Assembly: GCA_963681505.1 (NCBI GenBank)
Contig: OY811972.1
Location: 11,021,820 to 11,085,819, forward strand
Direction of reading: 5' to 3'
DNA length: 64,000 bases
From: Eunapius fragilis
Lineage: Eukaryota > Porifera > Demospongiae > Spongillida > Spongillidae
This document shows, piece by piece, positions 46,116 to 59,879 of this stretch. The stretch's first letter is position 1; the number at the start of each line of letters is the position of its first letter. The position numbers were made by a program, and so were the translations under genes. Below the pieces are notes generated by a model. The model worked only from the letters and a program-made list of their open reading frames with translations, did not search any database and was not told where the DNA came from.

Positions 46116-47740
46116 CGCGAGTGTGTTGGTACCTCTAGGTATATTTAAAGCTCTGTGTGCATTTTAATGGGAGACGTAGGCGTGTATGTAGAGCCTTGTT
46201 CAAAATGTCTAATGAGGTGTTGTTCGTTTTATGGATAGGTGATAGAGCTATATTGACTACACTTAATAACTTAACAAACTTTTGCAAGTATTCCACTATG
46301 TTGGGTGTATGTGGTCAATTGATTACTATGCATGTATGTACATGTTGGAGGAGAGTTCATCAGTATTTTTATGCCTGCCTGTTTAAGATGTGTAATTTCG
46401 GAGAGGTGTTATGAATATATGTGGGTGAAAGGCTTGATTAGAGTTGCTGCGTTTAGAAAGTAAAACCAGGTCATACCTTGTCTTGTTATATGGGCCTACA
46501 TATGGATTGGTGCCACCTTCCTTGTGAGGGGTGTGGGGGTTGGTGGCATACACGAAAGCATCCAAAAGGACCTCTTATCAATATAGGAACAAAAACTGTT
46601 GTGTGGATGTGGTATCTGGACCCACGCCCATGATACATGTACATATGGTATACATATGCTAGACATATGAAAAGGCCTACATACGCATGAGCACTCCCAC
46701 CACATGCCTTCCATGGTACGTACCCCCTTCCCAGATCACATGACAATTGGTGCAGCGTCGCCTGTGCACGCCAACTTAATAATAGCACCTGATACATACA
46801 TGTACATGGACCAATATTGACCACAACAACCACAATCCAGCACAACGAACACATCCACCATTAAAATCCACATATACACCTCCACAACATCCCAACATCA
46901 CTTACAACAAAACAATACACAATCACACAACACACAAGGCTGGGCAGGGGCTCACATATACCTATATTTTAAAGGAGATGCGCCCACATCTCCTTAAGGA
47001 AAAAGCCCCAGTGGAAAAACCTCTAATAGGAAAAAATCCATCATACATTGGGGAAAAAACCTCTAACTAGCACTGCCCAGCCACATACAACAACAAACAC
47101 ATTCAGTCTACAAACAGTCCAACAGCTGCAGCCTTCTCTGTGCCCAGGGGTCATCTGTCATCGGTCTCTGCTCTTGTAATAAGACACACACAATGCTACC
47201 CTTTGGCAACAAACAGAGAATAAACAAATAAAAGTAAAAATTTCTGGTGCTTGCCGTGCACGAACGCTTAGACTGAACAACAGTCTCCAGCAACTGCTTT
47301 TACCAGTGCTGTCAGCTGCCACTTACAGCTGCCCCCGCCAATCATACGGAGAAATGACCCATACATCGGCGGTCATCTTGCATTTTATTTCAAATTGACT
47401 TCTAAACTAAAAAAAATACTAAAAATTGAATTTTGTTTTTCAGTGCATTGTAAGTATGCAACATTATACAAAAATCAAGACAAAAATTTAATTACTATCG
47501 CAGGTAATTATAATATTCAACACTGTCGTTAGCATCAATAACTACAATAAGCAGCATTTCGTTAATAAACTCATATCCACATGCTCCCCAGGCCAGCCCC
47601 ACTTCATCTGACGAGGGGTGGATGTGCATCAATTAGCACATAGACGACCAACCACATTTTTGTAAAGGTGGGTTATGTACAATTGCGGATTGTTACTAAG
47701 TGCAGAATGGCACATTGTTACTGTTACAGAAGTGGCGGAT
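45548..47740 (+). repeat. Long dispersed repeat block, copy A
   Basis: It begins tatggaacgccgtttgggtc and matches 61841-64000 in the same orientation. Shared blocks include gatcgatcgatcgatca, a TG microsatellite at 46062-46111, gattggtgccaccttccttg and cacaatccagcacaacgaac. Compared with copy B, it has about 300 extra bp (about 46190-46490) and lacks the insertion found at 62831-63085. A minus-strand 61-codon frame (47108-47293) is kept in both copies, but I cannot assign it a function. Confidence 0.9.
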
Positions 47741-48789
47741 ATGCATCAGTACTATGCTTACATATAGTACACGTCACGATCACCATAATACTGATTGTTT
47801 AAACTTAATGCACTGACACCGATGGGGGCCGGGGACTGTGATCGCATATTGTACTCCTTCCAGCCAATCAATTTGCCCCCCCCCCCCCCCCCCCCCATAA
47901 TTCAGGAACCGCAGTATACCCGCAATCATGACCTCATCCTTTGATCAACCTGTTCGTACTGTCTGAAAGTACTGCACATACATGTATAACCGTATAAAAG
48001 TTAGCAACGCATATTCGTATGGGCCTAATAGGGGTGGTCCTTGCTATGAAAGGAACGGTGAGTCTCAATTATTTAATGCTTGAGTATCCTTTTTGCTTAT
48101 GTGTCTTGTGGCTTCTTGGGGTGCATAAATTTGTTACTGGGACAGGGGTTGAACTCTAACAGGGATTTATTAGAAGGGGTTGGGGGTGGGGCACCATTGA
48201 GTCTCAAAGGGGAAGGGGGGGGAGGGAGCACAGCCCGTGGGTGCCCATGACTCCAAGTTCACAAAACACACAGTCACACTCAGAATTCTATATTACTCAC
48301 CCAACACACCAAATAACATTTTTCACCCCCAACATGAGCGTACACTCCCAGCATACACAACTATATGACCCCCCATCAGCATACACACCCAACTCATATT
48401 CTCCGCTAACCACATACCAGTATACACTAGCAACAGTGTGTACATTCTCAATGACCCTACACACCAGTATAGATGGGGCGGGAGTGCCCCACACCTACCA
48501 TGTTTTTGCCCCCTCTTGGCAATGAAGGGATAACAAGTTACACAACTCATGCACAGAATTGGCTCCCTTGGTATAAAGTCCTCCTAAATGTTTCAACTTA
48601 ACATTTATCTCATTCCCCCCCCCCCCCCCCCCCCCCCCCCCAACTGATGTTTTTTCTCGATGATGGATCGTGTCACTTTTTATCCCTTAATAACAGCATG
48701 TACACACCAGGTTACCCCACAGGCACACCAGCACAGCGTATAGCCGGCCAACCACCTAACCTACACATCGTTAGACCAACATGGGTTTA

Positions 48790-48792
<3 letters not shown>
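47741..48792. other. No gene recognised; two long C runs
   Basis: C runs lie at about 47877-47896 and 48616-48640. A CA-rich low-complexity stretch (48260-48460) gives chance frames only. Confidence 0.5.

Positions 48793-48875
<83 letters not shown>
48793..48875. repeat. (CA)n microsatellite
   Basis: About 41 uninterrupted CA units. Confidence 0.97.
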
Positions 48876-48876
<1 letters not shown>

Positions 48877-50862
48877 AATAGCTCTACACAGAACAGTGAG
48901 CATAACAGTGAACAGCACACAGTCCCACACACTGGGTTTCTTTGGATAAAAACCTTAGAGGGGGAATTTTAAAAATTTGTTGCTAAGGCAACTCTGAGGT
49001 TATATCACTTATTGCCAAGGGGTAACAATATGGCAAATGTCCCACATGCACCCCATATACCAGTTCATACATGTATGTACACCAAAAGGCATGCACTACA
49101 TGTAACAACAAGATAACATATGCAGTTCCCTTCATACATGTACCCATAATTCTACATGTGGTGTGTTCCCCTATCAGAGGTCATCTGCCCCACATAAAGG
49201 GGTAGTGATCAACAGGATAGGCTAAGAACACTAACAGTTTCTTTTATTTATTTTTCCTACTCTGCTCCCTAGATGATCAGTGTGATACAGCCAGCATGAC
49301 AAAAAAGCTTCAGCAACAACTCAAATAGAAGGGACATTGCAGGCTTTGTGTGGTCTGCAAGGCTCTGCGGACTTCATGTGATGCATGCATGTAGATTTGT
49401 GGTGTGCTTGGCATTTGTATTTGGTGATGTAAGATCTGTATGTGTGAATGTGGATAGTTGCAGAAGGTGCTGGTATGGAACTTTGGACAATTATCGACTG
49501 AAAGCAGGGTCTTTTAGATAAGAACTATGTATATAGGTAGTTATGGGTGATTATGTAAACTTTTCCTTCCCACTTTATAAAAACTTTACCTGTTGAGTAC
49601 ATAGCAATACAGCTAGATGCCTGTGCATGTAATAATATAACATCCAGCCATTTTTGCCACTGAGTATCCACATGTGTGAGGTGTACTGGTATGTCATCAT
49701 AGTGTGTAGGTGATGGTCTGTATACATGTGATGGTGTGTAGGTATGGTGGCCTGGTAGGTTACACTCTTGTCTGATGTGCTTCAAGTGTTTATTGTGTTG
49801 TGCTCAAGACATTATGGTACCTCTGTTTTGCTCAAAGCAATGACACAATTAGCGTTTTGACCATAAGCAAGAGGAGTGTATACACTATGAGGATGATGAG
49901 TACCGGTCAGAGGGAATTAAACTATGCAAAGAATATGAAAAGCAACACTGTCAAGATGTCACCCATGCACTAGTACTAGATATGTGTTGGCACATTACTA
50001 GTACTGTACAACGACGATGGGAAAACACCATGCTATTAGACTAAAAATAAATGTGGTATGCGTTAATGTCTAATATGTCCATCCGGGGACCTGAGTGTAC
50101 AGCAAAAATGTTTTTACCATTCGGTTGAAGGGATCTAGTTACATTGGATGCTACCGATATGATTACCAACCTTCCGAGGAGTTTGATATTGTAGTTTGAT
50201 AAACACGACGCAGTCTCGAAGCCATGGTAGCAGAGGAGAGGTTGGGGGGGGGGGGGGGGGGGGGGGGGGTATGAACGACCCTCCCTCCCCCCACCCCAAA
50301 GCTAGGTTTAATACCGTCACCATTGAGTAAGTATATACCGTACGGGGGCGGATACAGGGCCTGAAGCGTACAGTTCCCCCCCCCCCCCCCCCCCCCCCCC
50401 GCTTTACGTATTGCGGGTCTGAACTGTAAACCCCCCTTTTTGAAAATCCCCTGTCATATGATGCATTATGTTATTGTAAGGTCATCTATTAACCAAATTC
50501 GAACCCCCCTCTTCCTGAAGGCTGTGTACCCCATTGAAGCTTTGTTAGAAATAGCCATTCGTCCATGAAACAAATATTGAAGTGTTCATGGCAAACTCCT
50601 TTGTGTAATCGCCACCCAGGGCCCGCGGAGAGTATTATAAAGTGGGGGGGGGGGGGGGGGGGCAGATTTCAGTACTCCTCCATGCTAGCAATTAAGTTGT
50701 AACACAGATGGCTTTTAGCACTCCGCAAATAGGCATCATAAAATGTGCCAAGTTGCCATAACACAAGGCTGTTATTAGCAGTTATTAGAATACATTAATT
50801 TAAAACATAAGCACTACAAATAACTAAAAGTCATAGCAAGTGTTTGGTGAGACACATCTGGC
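48876..50862. other. No gene recognised; G and C homopolymer runs
   Basis: Runs include G at about 50246-50269, C at about 50377-50401 and G at about 50644-50662. The phrase gtacgggggcggatacaggg at 50340 resembles the G-rich part of repeat H. No coding segment is supported. Confidence 0.45.
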
Positions 50863-51426
50863 CTAAATTGCCCTGGCATTCTGCCTCATGAGGGTGAGGC
50901 TGAGGCGACTGTAGATGCCCGACATAACCTCATTCAGAGGTCGACAGAGTTGAGTGGCTACCTTTTTGGATATGGCCAAAAGTACATTGATGGCTTCATT
51001 GCCCCATCCCCCAAACACTTCTACAACCAAAGGGATGCATGACCATCCTCTAAGAGCACATGCCTCATCATTTCTTGAGTGCTTGGCCTCTTCTCCCATC
51101 TCAGCTGCATGACCACAGGTTTGAGCCGCTTCTTGTATAAATTGCAAATTAAGCGGATTGATGACCTTTATGTCAAATGCAGCTGGGCGTGAGAGGGACC
51201 AGTTTGGCACTAGGATGTCTGCTGGTCTTGATTGGTCTTTGGGAAGAATACCACTTCCTTTCTCAATTTGTGGGGAAAGGCATGCCTTGTGGCAGAAGTC
51301 AGCAATGCAGTCCCTGAGTTGGTTGTGTCTGGTTATTACATCTCCCCCAGAGCGACAAGTGAGCATGTGATGTCCCCAAGCATCTTCATAGTTATAACGC
51401 GCGTATAAATACACAGTAAAATGCAC
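50863..51426 (-). pseudogene. Retroelement C-terminal module with restriction-like endonuclease motifs, copy 2
   Basis: The frame contains GHHMLTCRSGGDVITRHNQL, then RPADILVPNW and AAFDIKVINPLN. This is the same HxxxxC...RHN...(P)D...D order as at 37750-38526, but diverged. The stretch after this (HAAEMGEEAKHSRNDEACAL, FGGWGNEAI) is typical of the tail of such retroelement proteins. It lacks an upstream RT and is a 5'-truncated fragment. Confidence 0.65.
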
Positions 51427-51453
51427 AATAATACCTCATATCGATCTATTCAG

Positions 51454-51520
51454 GGTGATTGGAAAGTCGCGCAAAATGGTATAACTCCAGAATTGAACAT
51501 TTAAATAAACTGAGCAGTAA
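51454..51520. repeat. Single end of the AGGGTGATT MITE family
   Basis: cagggtgattggaaagtcgc and ataactccagaattgaac match the left arm of 39365-39564. No inverted partner is found; it abuts a hAT transposase fragment. Confidence 0.7.
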
Positions 51521-51524
51521 CTTT

Positions 51525-51870
51525 TTAATTTGATTCATGCTTGAACAAAGCCAAGTTTTCAATTAAGCTACGAGCGGTCGAAAATGATCTTTCACTAACT
51601 GCCTTAGTAGCTGGATTGACCAAGATCAGTTTAAGTATAGTAAAGTCTGTAACAATCTCTGTAAGATGGCACTTTTTCACATTGCAAGTATGGCTATCCT
51701 CGGGTGCAGGTATGTCGTCTGGTAAAGTATTGCCATCCAATACACGATCATCATCTTCGTTTGGCACATCTGCAGTACCACGTGCTTCATTACTCGAATT
51801 TAAAGATACTGCCGATATCTTTAAGCATGGTTGGATTACTTGGAAGAACGTAGCTATGCTATATACACTG
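51525..51870 (-). pseudogene. hAT transposase C-terminal fragment
   Basis: On the minus strand LILVNPATKAVSERSFSTAR is the conserved hAT C-terminal dimerisation motif, preceded by an acidic linker (PNEDDDRVLDG). The open part is 80 codons; upstream sequence to about 51870 is plausibly the same protein. It differs from the hAT relic at 12277-17044. Confidence 0.75.
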
Positions 51871-54800
51871 CTTTTTAAGGAGATTCGCCCATTGCGTATG
51901 TAGCGGACCGACTCGGCAATTAGAGTTCGAATCCAATCGGTTGGCAGGCTATCTTACACAAGCAAATATATTTCAGAGTTTCCTAGCCCTTCTTCAAGCA
52001 AACAATCAATCACTATAACTTGAGGTGGATACACTGCACAATAACAACAAAAGGTTGGTTGCCTGCATGCTTGTATGTGCATAATTATACTGCATCGATA
52101 ATTTATACATTTTTAAAAATAAAAATAATCGGCCAAAAAAGTGGAGGGGGAGAGCAGCTGCCCCCCTTGCACCCCCCCCCCCCCCCCCTGGCTCCGCGGG
52201 CCCTGCCACCTCCGTCATTGCAATAACATGTCAATAATTCCAATTAGTGCAACCTAGCCACTCCTACATGTGGTCATGCATGCTAAGTCAGTACATTACT
52301 TTGGTCATTTAACTACAACATCAAAAAACAGCTAGGTTTGGGCACGACTGACTGACGATAAGTGGCACGTGATGATCGTGTTACGCATCTTGTATGTGGG
52401 CTGTATCTCACTAACCATTCAACGGAAGTACGATTTGAAGACCCTAAGCTCTGATGATAAATAAGTACACTGACTGCTCTCTTATAATCCGTTAGCACCT
52501 AAGGAAAATATCATTTGGTTGGGAAACTATTGATGATTGAATAACGAAATGAGATAAAATGAATGGACATTGGAAACCTTGCATAATTAATGTGGAAGTG
52601 CGGATATAAGTACCTAAGATGCAAAAACCTACTCATAAAATGCCAAATAGTCCCCACATTGCAAATCCGAGAGCACCTAGTCAATATTTGGTTTTATTCT
52701 GCAGTAAGTTGCAGTAATGCGTCAATACATTTTCTATGGACATCGAAATACGCAATGACCGAATACCGCGTAATCCTTTGACCGCTCGATATGTACATGT
52801 AACGAAGCACAACCCCGCCAATGTACCATCCCGCTTGTAACCATGAATACCGGCCATATTATGGCGGAAGGTTATTTCCCGTCTAATTCAATGCTTTCAA
52901 ATGTATAAGTAAGCGACAGGGTAATAACTTTCTGGTTGTTGTGCACTAAATAGAATACCACACCACAATACTGAGACAACACGTAAATGTAAAATAGTTT
53001 GTCTGATCAGGTAAGTATGTTAGGCCTACTTACGCATACAAACTGATAATGTGTGAATTTAATGAGGCAGTAAGATCTATATACTATCTCTGACATAAGC
53101 GATCCGCGCCGAACAATATATTCGTGACAACTTATATACTCAAGAGGGAAAACGTATAAAACCGATCGTAATTTAACTTGCCATTCAAAAGTTGCTTAGT
53201 TTTGTCAAGATGAGCTGGATGTTTGCCCTTCTAAGAGACCACGCACACGTGGGCGTTTATTGGTTTCCTTGAATAACGCCCACGGGTGGTATTTGATTAA
53301 AGCCCACGGGTTGATCTGCAGTGGCGCATATTTATAGTTACATGTATTGTCTCACGCGCATGCAAGCCATATCTAGATCTACATGTACCTACTTATTATA
53401 ATCGTTATTGAACGGTCGACAAAACATGGAGCAGTATATAGTAGCCGGACCATAGATATTAACTCGAATATCTATGGTCTGGCAAGCGAGACTGAAGCGA
53501 GTAATATACGCGAATAATGCTAGGTTTTGTGACTTCAAAAGTGCTGAAGTTGCGGGGCCGGAGGCGAAATTATCACTCTATAAGTTATATGTGTAATCCA
53601 AAGCGGTTTATTGATATACTTATTGGCAGATCAACTATCTTTGTGGCATAGAGGGTGGCTGGGAAGGGGGGGGGGGGGGGGGGGGGGGAGGGGGGGCGGG
53701 AGGGGGGGGGGCAGCTTGTGCTAGACGCTTAAATTTGCCCCCACCCCTTCCCATAAAATAGCCTACCTTCACAATAATGTAGTAATCTTGTACACATTGA
53801 AAAGAAAAGGCAAACTGTTGCAATTGATTGATTATCTAAGCTCATTGCAAGAATACAAAGAAATGAAGATTATAATAATTGATCTTGGCCCTTACCTAAT
53901 AAGAAACCTGCATGCAAAACAAATCAATCCCACCACCCAGCTCAAATGCATGCATTCCAATGTTATTATAAGTGTATCAAAACTGTCATGCACATACCAA
54001 CACAAAGCCACTCATGCCACTAATCTTAAACATAGGAATAATGCATGGTATAATGAAAAATCTAGAAACACCTTACAAGAAACACAGTTATGCTAACATA
54101 TATTGACATTAACTTTTTGTTATACATATATATACATTTTGTACTAGCATTCATTACATTGTAAATTGATGACCAAATAGTGAAATTGTGTTTTATGTTT
54201 GAGCTAATATAATTTCTCCTTGGGTGTTTAAAAGTACAACTATGCAGCTACAATTACATTTAAAAAAAAGAAATGTATACTTAACCTTAACTTCCATTTA
54301 CTTTGCTCTTTAGGTTATTCAAACTTGATTAGTTGTTTCTCAGGCAAACGTATAATAAAATTCAGTCAGTATATAGGTAGAAAGATAAATAATAATTAAC
54401 CCATACACACTGCTCGGTGCAATTCGTTGCCTCTTGACAACGTTGTTTTTGCGTTTTGTCATCTGATTGACACATGGAGCACAGGAGACGTACAACAGCA
54501 TACTGCCTTTCAGCTCCGCTATGCCTTCAGTTACAAATAAAAACTTCTGTCATACCTTAGCATTCTGCTTTAATATTCCGAGTGCAATTGGCGGCTACTG
54601 CTGAGCTTGTGATGACGTTTTTGACGTAGTGACAGATATAAGTCTCAAGCAAAGTGATTGTAGCATCTGAAGGAACTGTGCGCGCTTAATGCACGGACGT
54701 ATCGTCTGATGGGATTGCGACCGTTCGCTACTACATTCACTTCCATGCAACCTCTCCATCAGGGCGCCAACATTTGATGATGCTTCTCTTGACAAATACA

Positions 54801-56109
54801 CCACCGGACTCTATATAAACTGCTACATTCAAATCAGCTAATTTGCCGTATTTTTTTTGGCAAAGTATATATATTTTTTGGGCCGAGAAATAACTAATTG
54901 AGTTTGAATGGCCTTAGTGGAGAAGTGGTTAGTTGAGCCATTTGCAAAAGGGTTAGTTGAGCCTTACACTTTAACTGCAATCTTAAATAATGGCATTAAA
55001 ACAATGTTTTATTACTCATCTAACAGAAATAGTGAGTTGGGCTTATTTGGCATGCAGCAGTCTCAGAGGCATTCTGTTTTTATAACATGGAGTTGTGAAT
55101 CATGTTTAAAACACTTACCAAGGACTCTCGTTGGTGAGGTGTCATGAATTACAATGTAATACATGAATTTGCTTCGATCATAATTTGACAATACCTAGCA
55201 ATTGGACAAGAGATGGGAAGGCCTAGGCCTACCCATGCTAGCATACGCACCAAAATTTGGCTTAAGACAGCATATGGCTCCAACTGACCCACTTGGTTGG
55301 GTTAGTTGTGCAATTTGACACCTGTTGAAGTGAAGCATGTAGCAGAAATACTCATGTGATGATAGGAGACAGATCTTTGTAGCATGATTGTATTTTTTGC
55401 TAACTATATAAACGGCATGTGAAATTAAATTTATAACATTATTAAAGATCTGATCGTTTAGCTTGTTGTTGTCTTTAGATGATAAATTTATAACCCCCAT
55501 AAAGCTTATTTTGCTGGACACTTTAAAATGCAGTTATATTCTTATAAGGCTGTCTCCTAATACCAATAAAGTTAGATTTTGTCTACATACATGTATGTAA
55601 ATTGCAATTGTTAATGTTGCATGCACAGATAATGATGTAGGAGGAGCAGGTGAGGCACCACTGCTACCTGCAGTTGACCATTCATTTTGTTTCATGAGGG
55701 TAAGGTTGACAAAATAAACTCAGAGTTTGGGTTAAAAAATTCAGTACCCTACTGCAGATCAGAAGTTTGAACCACTTCATTAAGCAGGTTTATAACCTTG
55801 ATGTGAAATGTACATCTGCTGCCATGTCTGTGGTTTTCTTGTGCCTGGGGAAAGTGATACCTTGTTGGTCCTTGTAGCCGAACTCAGCTGTGCAATCTGT
55901 GGGCTGATATATCTTGTGATTATGTCAGTCATCCAAAAGAACAATTTAGTTGCTTGTATACCTGAATATTTGCACTGTTGCAATTGTATGATGCTAATTA
56001 TTAAAAATTAGTTAACATAGCTTAAATGGTTTTCCACTGAATTTCAGTTAGTGTACAATATGTATGGTAGTAAATGAAATATTGGAAGGACATCTATTGC
56101 ACAGACAAG
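51871..56109. other. No gene recognised; foldbacks and homopolymers
   Basis: A C run lies near 52171-52189. A perfect hairpin (gccggaccatagatatt/aatatctatggtctggc) lies at 53444-53483. A G-rich tract lies at about 53660-53710. Small frames (e.g. 54595-54804 minus, 54908-55147 plus) lack motifs or supporting splice sites. Confidence 0.45.
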
Positions 56110-56262
56110 TGTAGTGAACGGTCGCCATTTGCACAATGCGCGCTTGCGCAGTGAGCCAAGATTTGTCTAGAACTGCCAATATTTCAGTATATAAAGATTG
56201 ATATCATTTTTGTATGGTGTCTTTGATTCTGCCGCGATTCAATACTATTGGCTACTATTACA
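56110..56262 (+). repeat. 5' LTR
   Basis: 153 bp, TG...CA ends, with a TATA-like tatataaag at about 56195. See the retrotransposon entry. Confidence 0.93.
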
Positions 56263-56283
56263 CTTGGCGTAGTCGGCAGGATT

Positions 56284-56700
56284 ATGTCCAACACGGAGGG
56301 AGCACAGACGGCGGCCAGGAAGGCTCGATCTTTGGTGTTGCCGGACGCTTTCGCAGGGGATACTAGCTGGAGTGATTGGGTGGATCACTTTGAAGCAGCT
56401 GCGAGGGTGAATGGATGGGATGATGCGACCAAACTCAACTGGCTACCGGTACGGTTGAACGGAAGTAGCTGTGGCAGAGAGAATTGAAGAGCACCACTTG
56501 GCTGTTGTTGCTCAGGAGTCAAACCATCCATTGTACAGTCCTGGGGAGGAGGTGCCTTTGCACAAACAAGACATCCTACACAATTTGGTCAAAGAATGTG
56601 AGGAAAACATATCAGAGAAGGAACGTGAGCAATTATTTAGGCTGTTGTTGAAGTTGTTGAAGTTGCCGACGGATTTACTGACAGAGATGATGAGCTAGGT
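56284..56700 (+). pseudogene. gag remnant
   Basis: It starts at ATG 56284 with PDAFAGDTSWSDWVDHFE, typical of a gypsy gag N-terminus. It changes frame near 56480 into a segment (KQDILHNLVKECEENIS) that leads toward pol. The capsid C-terminus, zinc knuckle and protease are absent, so an internal deletion joined gag to pol. Confidence 0.65.
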
Positions 56701-58140
56701 CGCTCATCTGCAGTTCAACACTCAATCAACACAGGTGATCACCCGCCCATTAAACAACCTTGCAGACTGATTCCATGCATTGGCGAGACAGGAGCATGCT
56801 CACAAGTTGGTTAAAGAAATGTTAGCAAGAGAAGTTATTCAACCATCAAACAGTCCGTGGGCATCACCAGTGGTTCTGGCCCAGAAGAAGGATGGCACAT
56901 ACCGTTTTTGTGTCGATTATCGGAAGCTCAATTTTGTGACACGCAAAGATGCCTATCCTCTTCCTCGGATTGACGAAACATTAGAAGCCCTTGGGGGATC
57001 ACGTTGGTTTTCCACACTACATCTGCTGACTGGCTATTGGCAAGTGGAAGTAAAAGAGGAGGACAGACCGAAGACAGCGTTTTCAACACGGGATGGAATT
57101 TAAGGTAAATCCCTTCGGTTTGTGCAATGCACCTGCAACATTTCAGAGGTTAATGGATATGGTACTAGTACTAGCAGGTGTGAAATGGAGTAGTTGTCTA
57201 GTATATATAGACGACATTGTCATAATGGGCAAAACCTTTCAGCAGCACGTAGACAACTTGGGGCTATAGTACTTGAGAAGTTGAGGAGGGCGGGGCTGGA
57301 GGTGAAACCATCTAAGTGCTTTCTTCGCCGCAAAGAAGTTCTTTACCTAGGGCATAAGATAACTCGGGAAGGCATCGCTACGGATCCAGCAAAGATTGAG
57401 GCTGTGAACAAGTGGTTAACCCCCACCACAGTGCAAGAGCTTCAAAAGTTCCTAGGACTGGCTGGATATTATAGGAGGTATGTGAAAGATTTTGCTAGCT
57501 TGGCACAACCTCTATTCCGATTGATGGAGAGGGGCCGCGAATTCAAGTGGACACAGGAGTGCTCAGAGGCATATGCAATATTGAAATTACGACTAACATC
57601 GGCTCCAATCCTCGCTTTTTTTCCTGACTTTAAAGCTGTCTTTGTCCTTGATACAGACGCAAGCGAGTCCGGAATAGGTGCTGTGCTGTCTCAGGTGGAT
57701 ATTGATGGAGAGGAAAGAGTTATAGCCTATGCAAGCAGAGTCCTTAACAAGGCGGAACCGAAGTACAGTGTAACGAGAAAAGAGCTGTTGGCTGTGGTAA
57801 CATTTATTAAGCACTTTAGATCTTACCTACTCGGAAGGCACTTTATCCTCAGGACAGACCACAGCTCATTGCAATGGCTGTACACCTTCAAGAAGCCGGA
57901 GGGGCAAATTGCAAGATGGTTAGAAAAGTTGCAGGAATTTGATATTGAAATGGTCCATCGGAGTGGGCGGAATCATGGGAATGCTGATGCCCTTTCGCGT
58001 TCCAGACTTCTACCTGAACAAGATGTTAACGTTAACACTCTCTTAGGCCTGGTGGTGTCCGAAAAATCCATACAACAGCTTCAGCTCCAGGACAAGAGTA
58101 TTGGCCCAGTGTACCAGGCTATGCAGGATGGTTCGTAACC
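56700..58140 (+). pseudogene. Reverse transcriptase and RNase H of the gypsy element
   Basis: Motifs in order: SPWASPVVLAQKKDGTYRFC, RKLNFVTRKDAYPLPRIDE, a frame change near 57100, the YIDD catalytic box near 57205, LGLAGYYRRYVKDFA, and RNase H with VLDTDASESGIGAVLSQ and NADALSRS. A frameshift at about 57100-57230 splits fingers and palm, so it is not translatable as one protein. Confidence 0.85.
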
Positions 58141-58182
58141 CGGACCAGAAACTACGCGGACCAGGGTGGCTCTCGAGAACTT

Positions 58183-59448
58183 TTGCAGTTGATTGAGCAG
58201 TGGGATCAGCTGACGTTGAAAGATGGAGTATTGTACAGACAGCATGAAGATGCAAATGGACATATGAAATTCCAAGTTATCTTACCAGAGGTGAGTAGAG
58301 AAGAGGTTCTAGATAGCCTGCATAATAAAGGAGGGGGGGGGGGGCATCTTGCCTTAAGTCAAGTGCAGGAGTGCTTTTATTGGCCGGGTCATGTAGACGC
58401 TGTGAAGCTGTGGTGTAGAAATTGTCCATACTGTGCAGTCAGAAAAAAACCCATGTCAGGAGCGCCGGCACCGTTGCAGAGTGTTCGAACGGGATATCCA
58501 TTATAATTGCAGGCCATTGCAGTCGATATTGTGGGTCCTTTTCCACCAGTGCAAAGTGGAAACATTTATATCATGGTGGTGTGCGTGCGACTATTTCACC
58601 CGATGGGTTGAAGCATTTGCCATACCCAACCAAGAGGCCACAACTATTGGTGGTGGAGGAGTTTATCTACCGTTTCTCTGTACCGGAACGTTTGCACTCT
58701 GATCAAGACCGACAATTTGAGGCAAACATCATGATGGAGATTTTCAAGCTGCTCCACATCAACAAAACACGCACCGCACCATACCACCCACAATCTGACG
58801 GACTGGTGGAACGGTTTAACCGTACACTAATTGGGATGCTAGCGGCAACCGTGGAAGAACATCCAGGGGACTGGGATAAACATCTGCGGGCAGTGTGTAT
58901 GGCCTATAATACATCTGTCCATCCATCTACAGGGTTTTCCCCATTCTTCATGATGTTCGGGCGGCAAGCAAAAATACCACTGGATCTGGTCTATGGTTCA
59001 ACGCCTACAGAGGAAGTGACGTACCCCGAACATGTAAGACGTATTAAGAGCACTCTAGAAGAGGCTTATTCTAGGGTGAGAGAGCACATGGACACAAAAT
59101 TAGACAGGCAAAAAAGAGCAGTACGATAGGAGAGTGCATGGAGAGGAAATTAATGTTGGGGATCTAGTCTGGTTGCATAACCCTGCAATTAATAAAAGCA
59201 GAGGGCGGAAACTGCATTGCCCATGGTCTGGGCCATATAGGATCATTAAGAAACTGTCAACAGCTGTGTATAGGATCCAGGATACAAGACCAAATAAAAG
59301 AAAGCGGTTAGTAGTGCATTTCAATCGCCTTAAGCCCTGTCCACCAGGTGTTCGAGTACCTGTAACTTCTAGTTCTCAAGAGGTTTCCCCCCCCCTCCCC
59401 CCCCCCCCCCCCCCCCCCCTCCCAGGGTTCAGCCAAAGTGACACATAG
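58183..59448 (+). pseudogene. Integrase of the gypsy element
   Basis: A zinc-binding HHCC region (H near the G run at 58330-58343; C-x2-C in CRNCPYC) precedes a core with the first Asp in VDIVGPF, the second in HSDQDRQFEA and the Glu in DGLVERFNR. A C-terminal segment with INVGDLVWL...GPYRI follows. The pieces lie in three frames, broken near 58500, 58660 and 59125. Confidence 0.82.
59388..59419. repeat. Poly-C tract inside the gypsy element
   Basis: About 30 C with two interruptions, between the integrase end and the right LTR. It has apparently expanded after insertion or is a variable part of the family. Confidence 0.8.
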
Positions 59449-59879
59449 CACGGTGGATCTGTTACCAGCTGGGACCAATTTGAAGTTTATTGAGTCTGAA
59501 GAAGATATGGCTGTGGACGTGCCGCAAGAAACAGATATTGCAGATGGGGGACAAAGGGCAGATGGAGAACTGCAACTGGAAGATGCAATTGAAGCTATAC
59601 ACCTTATTGTTCTACCATAGTCAGTGCAAATGGCGACTCAACAGCCAGTACAAATTGTGGCTCTACGGCGATTCAATAATATAAATATCCATCCGCGATC
59701 GCTGTCAACGGGTGGGGGGCCACATACTTGTATAATTACGCTACCATGAAGAACTGCAACTACATGAAAATAGGATTCCGGGCCCAGTGGAAATAGTTCC
59801 TGCCAGATCTAGGTATCCTAGAAGACAACATCGACCACCTGATAATTATGGAGCGGTACCTTACTGAAGGAGGGAGCAG

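Noticed and set aside
47108..47293. 61-residue minus-strand frame conserved in repeat copies A and B
   Set aside because: Conservation is explained by the recent duplication of the whole block; there is no independent evidence of coding.
48241..48525. Pro/Thr/Ser-rich frame
   Set aside because: Produced by CA-rich low-complexity sequence.
51541..51903. 120-residue plus-strand frame
   Set aside because: It is antisense to the hAT C-terminal fragment, which has a clear family motif.
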